Shown here piece by piece: positions 55,701 through 64,000 of a stretch of 64,000 nucleotides of DNA (positions are counted from its first letter, which is position 1; the number at the start of each line of letters is the position of its first letter). This DNA is from Dendrophyllia cribrosa. Lineage: Eukaryota; Cnidaria; Anthozoa; Scleractinia; Dendrophylliidae. Made by a program: the position numbers and the translations under genes. The stretch lies in contig JAJLRJ010000007.1 in assembly GCA_024195265.1 (NCBI GenBank), forward strand, positions 13,645,328-13,709,327, read 5' to 3'. The notes below the pieces were generated by a model. The model saw only the letters and a list, made by a program, of their open reading frames with translations. It was not told the DNA's origin and did not search any database.

Positions 55701-57613
55701 TCTGATAACAGTGATATGATAAAATTGGAGGGTTCAGGATCACATAAGAGATCAAAGAAAAAGAGACATGTATGAGTGTCTACGTTTAATCTTTGATAAA
55801 ATGAAGGATTGTTTTCATTTACTTCATCGTTGAGAAATGTGATCTTCTTCGTTCTCTGGCTTCCTCACCATCTTTGTCATCACTTGCCATTAAATCTATA
55901 CTCCAGCTTTCATCTTTGCTCTCTTCTTCACTTTCTTCTGTTTCAGAGCTTTCTTTAAGTCTACGAGCATTTGGGCTAACTGATCTTCCTCTGTCTTGCT
56001 GCGGTTTGGGGCCTTTGCTGCCTCGAGAGCCTGAAACACGAGCAAACTGTTCACAGAGCAGAGACAAACTTTTGGTGCTGATAGAAACAAGGTACTCAAC
56101 GAAATCTTCTAACAGGTGGTTAAGGTCGCCTTCAGAGACAAAGCACTTGGGGACTTGGTAACCTAGCACATTACTGCATACACTGACACTGAGGGGAACA
56201 TACGATGATTGCCAGGTCAACTTGTCACAGGTCTTCACGTGTTGTCTTAAGTTATTTGCTCACTTCCAGTACTTGCCACATTGTGAGCAACAGAAGGATT
56301 TACTGTAGCGGGCCAGGTCTTTAATGTACGAGAAGTGGTTTTCATAGAAGTTCAAGTAGAGGGTGCTATCGTAATGGTGGTGAGAATGGCGGATAAGTGT
56401 GGCTGTTATCTCGGGTATGTCTTCATCATCTTCGGTGGAGCTGTGTTTCTGGGTAGGGGCGAGAGTGTACACTTGGATGTTTATTTCAAATAACTTCTCG
56501 AGGTCATCTAATTCTGCCAATTTGACTCCATGAAACTTTTCTTTTTACACAGACCAGCGTCTCGGTACTTTTGATAATAGTACTGCGTATCACGTTCCAG
56601 GTTCTTTGTGTGGCAGCCGTTATGAAGCGCGAGACAGCGAAAGAAGCAGAGATTGTCTTCATAAGCTTAACCCGTGTTGCAGTTGTTTTCCAAAGCATCG
56701 ATTCCACGGTTTTCTACGATGTAATGAGGTAGAATGTTTCCACGTCCAATGGGGGGGCTCTCTCAACTTTGTGATGAACCAGGTCACAAGATCGACCACC
56801 CATTTACTATTAGGCCTCTGTTGGCGAATCCACTCCAAGAAATCTGTTGTTGATTTCTTCATACAAGCGGTCTAAATCTTCACAGTTGGAGACCTGGAAA
56901 GGTTGTTCCAACACCAGGTTGTTATTGGTGGAGGAGTGGTGATACTGGAGGGCGCCCGTTTTTGTGTTGTGCAAAATAAACCCAAAGGAAAGATTCACCT
57001 TGAAAACGGTAGTCTGATCTGCAAAGGTCCGGCTAAGCTGTTCGTGAAGGCTTGTAGGACTGATGGTTGACAAGCGGAAATTATACCAGTCTTGTAAACG
57101 GTTAAGGAGGCTGAATCTTGTCTGGTAATATTTGATTCGCTACTGGGAATGAGGTTTGAAGGAATAAGGACTGGATCTGCTTCCCAGCTAAAACTAGCAA
57201 CAGTGTTTTCAGCGCTTGTGGTGGGGGCTGTTTCTGAAGTGGTACTCGTGCTTGCTTGGTCTGACCTCTTAGATCTTTTCGCGGACAGAGCATCTGATGT
57301 TTTCGTGGCGGTACGCTTACCGCTGGAACTGGTAGGTTGTTGTGGAGGTGGATGAGCAGTGTGAATATGAGCATTGTAGGATGCTAGTTGTGAAAAGTTT
57401 TGTGACAAGTATTACAAGTGAAGGTACACACGGCGATGCGTTTGTTGTGCACTTTCAAATGCTTGTTCAGATTCGATTTCGATTAAAAACCCTTGTTGCA
57501 TCTAGGTGCGTTGAGGGGACTTCCAAGTTATCCAAACAGGTGAACATTTTGCCACAGGTTTCGCACTGATGCTCTTTTTGAGGCTTTTTGGCTGGAGGTT
57601 GACCACCACTACC
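52717..57613 (-). pseudogene. Protein-primed family-B DNA polymerase relic with zinc fingers
   Basis: The pieces lie in order on the minus strand but in shifting frames. N-terminal C2H2-like fingers (CETCGKMFTCLDNL near 57560; a second finger near 57400) are followed by a low-complexity linker, then a conserved block (FGFILHNTKTGALQYHHSS). The exonuclease-like region is at 55270-54640 (LPVLGFNWGKYGLN). Next come a motif-A-like GYNANTLYLWAIM (54430), an embedded nuclease-like block (VYQFHGCYWHRHNC, 54150) and LIGSLKGEKIVLATPLLKWY (53700). Then motif B across a GT-AG intron (53537-53450; KL/TGNSANRK) and motif C EMDTDSAYIAIS (53170), ending TTPLDI. At least five frameshifts occur (near 55010, 54655, 54440, 53930 and 53240). 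The polymerase type is that of Polinton/Maverick-like and related elements. It is a decayed copy, described only as found. Confidence 0.72.
55285..55810 (-). mobile_element. CR1-like LINE fragment inside the polymerase relic
   Basis: On the minus strand the tail FYRTKIRKFSPIIGRYFWNV and FLKNYLRNLFSVITYP is followed by a stop and a ~260-bp 3' UTR ending in an A-rich and ATT-repeat tail near 55275. It splits the polymerase relic between its conserved N-terminal part and its exonuclease region. 5' truncated, no clear TSD. Confidence 0.65.
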
Positions 57614-58428
57614 CTAAAATAATATTATCTAGTCTTAGTCATATAACTCTCTCAATCGAATAGACTTGCACATTGGATTGAAAAACAGTATCTTAAGTTC
57701 GGTTGAAAAATAGTATTCACAAAAAAGTTCAAGATTTGTTTGTTTAGATTTTGTTCGCCTTATTAAATGATCTCAGTTCTCTCTCGGTCAATAACAATGA
57801 AACCAGAATTGAGTGTTTGATCAGTCAACGATAAAGAAGGAATTGAGCTTTTGATGAAATAGAAAACACATGCTTTTAGAACAAGACTAAAAGCAAATCA
57901 CTTAAAAAAAGGCATTCGATCAAACATTTTAGAACAAGACTATGAAAACAGTTAGTTCAGATAAACGTGAAAACGTAAAAACAACTCCGTTAATATAAAT
58001 TATTTTTCTTTAAAAAACTTAGATCCATAACAATGAAACAAGAATTGAGCGAAGTCACTAAACAATGGAAAATTCACTAATAACACAGAGTAAATTACTT
58101 GCATTTTCTAATGGGAACTGTACCATGTCCTCGATCTCTCGCAGCTCAGTATTCGTAAACTATGAAGCAAAGAATATTGCGAGATTAATTAAAGATCAGT
58201 GAAATTAATTAAACTCCCTGTGGATATTAGGCTTGACTTAGTCTTAACTCATGGAACAAAGAAGTGCTAATTTTCCATGAAAATTCAGTCCTGTTTGTTA
58301 GCATAATTAACGGTGTAGTTAAACGGCGGTCTGTGAACTAAGTAAGACATAAGAAAAATAAACTTACAGAATTGTGAAAGTCAAATTCATGTTCAACGTT
58401 TGTAGTTGGGACCTCATTGCTGTATGCC
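57614..58428 (-). other. Introns and two candidate 5' exons of the polymerase relic
   Basis: On the minus strand 58426-58367 is a 60-bp stretch with a TTATCACAG acceptor and a GTAAGTTTA donor (AYSNEVPTTNVEHEFDFHNS). Another, about 58165-58099, is open (FTNTELREIEDMVQFPLENA) with a GTAATT donor. They may be 5' exons, but the second does not join in phase with 57613. The rest is AT-rich intron-like sequence. Confidence 0.35.
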
Positions 58429-60059
58429 TGTGATAAGAGAATAAAAATGTGATCAAAAGAGAGAATTGAATCTTTAACGGTTATTTAAAGCAATGTTTGA
58501 ATGATCTAAGAGTTAAAATTCACGCTCTAAAATAGTTATGAGAAGAAAGTTTAGAAATCAACTAGTAAACTTAAAAGCGTTTCGCTCACACCCCCCCCCG
58601 ATAATTGCAAACATTTGCCTTACTGCACCAGGAAATGTTTTGGCAAAATACTGCATTTTATTGAAAGCTGTACCTTCCTCATTTCAGAGAAACACGGATA
58701 CAGTGGCAATATTGAAATAATTCTTCTTGACCCCCAAAGAACTCATGTGAGTCCATAAAACTTTTTCAGACTTGTTTAATCAATGGCAAGATCTAAATGC
58801 AATGTGAAAATAATTAACATATAGTTTCATAAATTTTTATTTATTGAATGTTTAATATAATGTAGTTTTCCACAAAAATTTTGCATCATGGTATTAGTTG
58901 CTTACCTGGAATAGCTTTCTATGTTAGTTTCTTTACTTATCTGTTACTCTATCTTTTGTTGCTTCAAAACTTATTTTGTACCCAACTGTAGAAACTTGTT
59001 GGATACAATGCAGGAGGCCTAAAAGGCATGCTGAAACGTCCCAGAACGGAAGGGTTCTGCTGGGAAGCTTTTAACATCTAGAACGTAGTGAAGAGGGTCC
59101 TTTGTGTCATTCAATTTCCATACCCAAACCAAGCAGTTCACCACATTATTTTAGGGCTGAAACTTTGTAACAATCTACCTTTAACCACTAAGATGGCACA
59201 AAAAAATTGCATTGAAGTTGAAATTTGGGCAGGAAACAGGTTAATTTTTGTTTTGTTTTCACAGTGCCTCTATCTTTTGTTGCCTTAAAACGTATATTGT
59301 ACCCAACTCTAGATACTTGCTGGGTACAATGCAGGAGGTGTAAAAGGCATGCTGAAACGTCCCAGAACTGAAGGGTTCTGCTGGGAAGCATTCACATCTA
59401 GAACGCAGTTAAGGGGTCCTTCATGTCATTCAATCCAAACCAAGCAGTTCACCACAGTATTTTAGGATCCAACACTTTGGAACAATCTACCTTCAACCAC
59501 TAAGACGACATGAAAAATATTTCAAGTTGAAAGATGGGTCGGAAACAGGTTAATTTTTGTTTTGTTTACGCAGTACCGGTTGTAGTTAACCGGAAACAAT
59601 TGTTCGATTCTCTTCCTGAAATTTTTTAAATATTCAACAGGAGAATTTTGTGGAATGGTAAGGTTGTCCTTCGCTAACTAATAAAAATTAATCAAATACG
59701 TTTTTAGTTGGTAAAATTATCTCAATATTTGACTTTTGATAAGAACTTTCCTTTTTGTTTGCTCAATTTGTGCCAGACATGTATGACATCATGCCGACAT
59801 TCTGTTATTTTTCTGATCAAAAGCTTGAATGCATCTTGTTGTAGCTTGTTTTAGCGAAGCAAACTGGGCTTTGATGACCCTTTCAGAAACATATCAGTCA
59901 TTGCCCACAAAAGAGGACATTAGGTTTCAGTGACCTTTACTTCACGTAACTGCCAGTGCCCTGTTTTCAAAATGGTGACCCAAAATGTCACATCCTCCGA
60001 AACGTTTTGTGGACGATTAGTGTGAGGAAAAGAAAGACAAGAATTTATATGTAGTGGAG
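58429..60059. other. Unassigned region with a 321-bp tandem duplication
   Basis: No gene is recognised. 58947-59267 and 59268-59588 are a diverged direct duplication (TTTTGTACCCAACTCTAGA, AAAGGCATGCTGAAACGTCC, GGAAACAGGTTAATTTTTGT). The unit might derive from a LINE tail (LCNNLPLTTK) but this is weak. Confidence 0.55.
58947..59588. repeat. Tandem duplication, 321-bp unit, two copies
   Basis: The two units align end to end at roughly 85% by eye. Landmark CATGCTGAAACGTCCCAGAA occurs at 59028 and 59349. Confidence 0.85.
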
Positions 60060-60600
60060 ATAGTTGACGTGGACAAGGACAGAAAACGAGTAAAAATTCA
60101 TTTCACGGGATTCAGTGAGAAGTTCAATGAATGGCGTGACTAGGATTGTGATGGGAATAATTACTTTCCCTTTGAGCGCTTGGAAAAACCTTTTTCTTCC
60201 TGACGAAGAGTCTGTGGAAGATAGGAGAAATGTTTTTCACAATAATTTGTACTATGCAATTAACAGAAAGATGTGGTCGGGCTGTAGGGATGACCCAGAA
60301 GTAAGGATAGAATTGAACACCGAGCCAGATGTGTTTGCTTCAGCACTTGGCCAAGTGACCAGGAGCACTTTAAAGTGAGGGAAAGAGATTTACTGTTTGA
60401 ATAACAATCGTATGTTGGATGGCGTTTTTTTGGTCTAAAGTGGGACAAACGAATTATGAACTGTGCTGGTGATTTCGCTTATGTAGTGAATGATACTGTG
60501 CGATACTGGATGACAAAGAAAACTCCAATACAAGAATACAAATATGTTGGTGTGAAATGTGATATAGAGGACACCTATTGTAGTGTTTACATTTGTTAGG
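60060..60600 (+). pseudogene. Conserved TE-associated gene fragment
   Basis: The plus strand reads VEIVDVDKDRKRVKIHFTGF then SEKFNEWRD, a chromo/tudor-knot-like opening. A stop follows, then FPFERLEKPFFLPDEESVED, WSGCRDDPEVRIELNTEPDV, and after a frameshift near 60357 FKVRERDLLFE and VGWRFFGLKWDKRIMNCAGD. It has two stops and one shift. The sequence looks like an ancestral single exon. I do not know its function; resemblance to a chromo-like reader fold is inference. Confidence 0.5.
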
Positions 60601-60869
60601 GGTGATGGAAACAATATGCAATACCATGACAGAAGCTGAACTCCCTAGTTATTCATGTTACAAAAAATATATATATTTTTTAATTGCACTTGAAGAAACA
60701 ATAGATAAGGTCAAGTTAAATTAAACAAACAAACTCGTCAAATGTACAATCATTTCAGCATATGTTTACTGGTATAACAAGAATAATGCCACAATTCAGT
60801 TTCTTTTAGCCTCAGTTGCAAGTATAGAAACTATTTCACGAATATAATAATAAAAAATGTAACTATCCT

Positions 60870-61440
60870 ACTGGAAAAAATGTTTTACTTGCATTTCTGG
60901 GTCCATTGTCCATCAACTTTGATGAGGTGAGCACTACAAATTGCAGAGTGACATTTAGTGCAATTTGCAGTGCATGTCTTTATGGTGTGTTCAGGGTGTT
61001 GGCTATTTCCACACTTCTACCTTTTTTTCACCCTCTCCAAGCCAGCTGCCTTTAGTAGTTGAATTCTATTTTTCTTTAAAGAAGCTGTTTAAGTGCAGAA
61101 ATACCTCCGATTAGAGGAACTAAAATAATGCTTAGAAGCTGTGTTATTATATTTTTCCATCCCCTGCTGTGCAAAGTAGGCTATGTTGTCATAAAGTTGT
61201 AAAAATTCAGGGACATGTGAACGAAGTGCATACATGTATGGGGGTGACATCCTTAGTCTGATACAGCAATAGAAATTGATCAAACCATGATCTTATCTTA
61301 CTTTTAATCTGGGTTACAGCATCTGTATCAGAGAAATCAAGCTTAAGGTTCCCAATTATTTCCTTGAATCCCTTCCATAGTAACTCCAGCTCGTCGTAAT
61401 TTATTGTCATTCTTTCTTTGCTGACTACATTTAATTTCCA
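60870..61440 (-). pseudogene. Fragment with Cys/His-rich C-terminus, unknown family
   Basis: The minus strand reads NYDELELLWKGFKEIIGNLK, IRSWFDQFLLLYQTKDVTP, and in the next frame YALRSHVPEFLQLYDNIAYF with QQGMEKYNNTASKHYF. A CGNSQHPEHTIKTCTANCTK zinc-binding-like tail follows further on. At least two frame changes occur. Probably a TE-derived gene; the family was not identified. Confidence 0.45.
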
Positions 61441-61459
61441 TATAACTTAATCCGTGTCA

Positions 61460-61975
61460 TCACTTGTATCATATTTTTCAAGTACATTTTGAATTTTATT
61501 AACAATGATTTAGAAATACATAGACAAGTAAAAACAAGCGATATAATATCCCGACGTTTCAGCGACCTCATGACGCCATTATCAAGGGTACAAATGAGAA
61601 TAAGATTAACAAATGCGAGTTCAAGAGTAATTAATTTACATAGCGGAGGTGGCTACACAAATATTTTAGTACGGATGGAATCCGTTTGCACATTCAAACT
61701 CGGTGTTAATTGTTTGATGTAAAGCATCTCGTTGACTAGACAATCAAATTTGTTCATGCATTTCTTGAGAACTTTGAAACAGCTACGGAGGTCCTCAGGG
61801 ACAGCACCCGCGTGGTCGTTGTCATAGTGCTTGTGTATTGAAGATGATGTGCTTTTATGGCCATCCACGCGGGCATATAAATGCCCGCGCGTGTAGCCAA
61901 CATAGCTCCCTGTATCACACAGGTTACATTTAAACTGGTACACAGCATTTGCATTGCCTTCCCGCACATCTTTAC
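61460..61975 (-). mobile_element. Penelope-like 3' fragment with GIY-YIG domain
   Basis: The minus frame from about 61975 to 61653 has AVYQFKCNLCDTGSYVGYTR followed by GHLYARVDGHKS, the GIY-YIG core, and ends SLNVQTDSIRTKIFV. Downstream, CGCTGAAACGTCGGGATATT near 61560 is a typical Penelope-like 3' motif. The fragment is 5' truncated and joins the exon at 61985-62559, sharing a read-through frame. Confidence 0.75.
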
Positions 61976-61984
61976 GTGTGCCTT

Positions 61985-62559
61985 ACTTGCCTGTTTTGCA
62001 AGTTTTCCACGATGCTCTGACTTTTTCCTTTTTATCTTCTTCCCTTTTTGATCCTCTCCATTCTCTTCCACGCTTGAATCCGGCAGATCGAGATTGACCA
62101 CCTCTTCGTCGGCAACCTCTCCTTCGTCGCTGGTATCGGTAGAATTCAAATTGGTGGCATGGCCAAACTTTCGTAACTTCCTTGATTCGGGTCCACACTT
62201 CTTCGAATAACGGGTTTTGCTTTGTTTAATTGTCTCCGACATTCTTTGTGACTGGCTTGTTGATGTGGAAGCAGCTGTGGCTTGGTGATGGGGTTGAAGA
62301 GCTGGAAGAGATCTCTGAACATTCCGGTTCACTATTCTCTGGATGCGCTTAAGGGCGGCTTTCACACTTGTATGCAGGTAATAATCTTTAACTTTGTTAA
62401 CTTTGAGGGCGTTTCCCCTCATTGGCTCTCGTACTCTCTCTTTAACGTTTTCCAGAACGGCTTCCCATCCGGCAGTCGAAAACAGTTCATACGACTGAAG
62501 AACTATCTCTTCCTCTGCCTCGATTACTTTGCAGCGTGGAGTCTTTTTCTTCGGAGGCT
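61985..62559 (-). CDS. Exon of an unknown basic/acidic protein
   Basis: The minus strand is open for ~190 codons after a poly-T/TATAAAG acceptor near 62560. It reads KKKTPRCKVIEAEEEIVLQS, YELFSTAGWEAVLENVKERV, a possible structured region to RIVNRNVQRS, then a Ser/Gln linker and an acidic to basic tail (EEVVNLDLPDSSVEENGEDQ; KKIKRKKSEHRGK). No known domain. The frame continues into the Penelope-like fragment, where a GCAAGTAAG near 61982 could be a non-canonical donor. It may belong to a TE gene, possibly the partner gene of the Harbinger-like element to the right. Confidence 0.4.
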
Positions 62560-62602
62560 CTTTATAAAAAAAAAAAAAAAGGAACATGTCGGTGAAACGC
62601 AC

Positions 62603-63060
62603 CTGTATATCATGTCACCATGTATATTCGCTACTATCAAGTTAGATATACCTTCTAGAACGCCTTTGGAGATGGCATCGTCACCAAAATCCACCGGTCT
62701 CCATATGTTAGAAGCCATAGAGCTCGGAAACAACTTTCCTGTAATGAGACAGGAAGAGCGCTGAAGAGCGATAAAGTGCACCGAATTTATAGAAACTCGA
62801 AAGAAAAGAGACTACATTCTTGATTATTATTATATTTATGCATATCTATGTAAACCGTCCCGCTTTTTGCAACAAACAAAGGGTTTTTAAAATGAGACCT
62901 CTTTTGTTTATTCTCCAACATTTTCACCACACCTTTACAACCAACAACAGGTGACTGTGTTTGTCGGATTGCTTTACTATGCTCGACCAACTAATTAAAG
63001 GCGAACAACTAAGTAAGTTCAGAAGTCACGCCTTTGAGTACATTAGCATAATAAATGGAT
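62603..63060. other. Intergenic region between divergent genes
   Basis: It holds a possible minus-strand first exon 62781-62603 (MASNIWRPVDFGDDAISKGV, donor CAG/GTGCGT), but this does not join in phase to 62559. The rest is likely the promoter region of the transposase on the plus strand. Confidence 0.35.
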
Positions 63061-63074
63061 TTAAATAGGTGTTA

Positions 63075-64000
63075 ATGGTAAGGAAAGAATATTTTAGATC
63101 CGTCCCAGCTGAACACAAATTGTCGCATGATTTTGGCGCTGACATATTTAATATCATGCCTAGAGTACTTCCAAGACAACTTCTTGAAGTTTGCCAAATT
63201 TTCCTGACGTTGCTTACAACAATCCCACCGCCATTTGTTGAGCAAAGGAGAAGAATACGAGAGCTCATACGATATATACTTACCGCGTTATTACTACTCG
63301 CGTCAATGCAGGTCCCTCTTGATGATTATTTGCCCCCTATCATTCAACGTCTCGACCCCACATTCAATGGTTTTGGCTTTAGAGGCAGGGATGTGTTTGT
63401 CACATTTGAGAATCAGAGGTACTTGTTTTGGTTAAACACCGGAGAGCTACCAGAAACTTTGCTTGACATCACCTTTAGGATATCAAGAGATTTAGTTCGA
63501 TTAAACAGAAGGGGGAGGAGAGGGCAAAGAATAAGAAGGTGCAAACTGAATTGTGTTAACAAAGTGTTATTGGCATTGATGTGGCTAAGGAAATATCCAT
63601 GCATTGACACATTAGCGTTAATCTTTGATGTTAGTCCCTCGACAGTTTCAGCAATAATTCACAATGTTGTTCCAGTTTTGTGGAGATTTTTTGAAAACCA
63701 GGTTTCTTGACCAAGCATTGCAGAGTGGAATGCCTTACAAGGCACTTGGCCTTCATTTCCCGATGCAGTCGGTTGTATAGACGGCACGCCCCATGAAATT
63801 TACCGACCTGAAGTGGAGCCCCAAAGGGAATTCTTTAGTGGACACCGCCATTATCATCTCATGAACACTCAACTCATCGTAGACAGTCTTGGGAATATTG
63901 TGTTTTTACAAGCGAGGTTCCTTGGATCTATGAATGATGCCTGCAATTTCCATTTAATGGAAAGGATCGGCCCTGGTACAAATTACGACATGCCACATGG
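63075..64000 (+). pseudogene. Harbinger/ISL2EU-like transposase, partial, with in-frame TGA
   Basis: Starts at the ATG at 63075 (MVRKEYFRSVPAEHKLSHDF). Residues ~150-210 form a helix-turn-helix (LLALMWLRKYPCIDTLALIF then DVSPSTVSAIIHNVVPVLWR). A TGA at 63709 interrupts FENQVS and the next residues PSIAEWNALQ. The DDE_4-type nuclease domain follows in the same frame: VGCIDGTPHEIYRP (first Asp) and LIVDSLGNIVFLQARFLGSM (second Asp). It runs off the window before the last acidic residue. Resembles HARBI1-related and ISL2EU transposases. The single stop could be a true null mutation, a sequencing error, or a spliced-out position; I see no intron signal there. Confidence 0.75.

Overview
The window is eukaryotic nuclear DNA made almost entirely of nested transposable elements (TEs). 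The AT-rich, intron-containing sequence and the mix of families suggest a cnidarian, most likely an anthozoan such as a stony coral or anemone. The families are Kolobok-, Merlin-, Harbinger-, hAT- and Mutator-like DNA transposons, Penelope-like elements, an L1/Tx1-type LINE, CR1-like LINE ends, and a protein-primed DNA polymerase B relic. The host assignment is inference from style and family content. I found no marker gene, tRNA or rRNA.

Layout. 1-1228 holds no gene. 1242-2364 is an inverted Penelope-like pair with a 13-bp target-site duplication (TSD). 2377-29941 is a three-part TTAA-bounded block: short element A (2377-4634), large element B (4639-26472) and C (26477-29937, an inverted relative of A), which share single TTAA tetranucleotides at their junctions. 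B carries on its minus strand a multi-exon gene with a Kolobok-like transposase (21472-26233) that continues in phase into a DEDDh exonuclease domain (17737-20987). Its first coding exon is split by two MITEs whose TSDs restore the frame exactly. B also hosts a 7-kb element with ~550-bp terminal inverted repeats (TIRs) and a 9-bp TSD (5958-12943). That element hosts Harbinger-like MITEs and a Merlin element (9053-12256) with an uninterrupted 280-residue transposase frame.

29938-36367 is a field of MITEs, a Penelope-like fragment and a foldback element (33615-35526). 36376-46934 is a second large inverted-arm element with an 8-bp TSD. It contains a TA-bounded element, which contains a CR1-like LINE end, which contains a full-length L1/Tx1-type LINE (40131-45239) with both frames open and a perfect 15-bp TSD.

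46943-52040 is mostly unassigned, with one TTAA MITE. 52717-57613 is a frameshifted family-B polymerase relic with N-terminal zinc fingers and an embedded nuclease-like block. 60060-62559 holds gene fragments and a Penelope-like end. The right edge cuts a Harbinger/ISL2EU-like transposase (63075 onward) that has an in-frame TGA.

The items most worth following are the transposase-exonuclease fusion in B, the A-B-C arrangement, and the intact Merlin and L1 frames. All domain names come from reading motifs by eye; no search was run.
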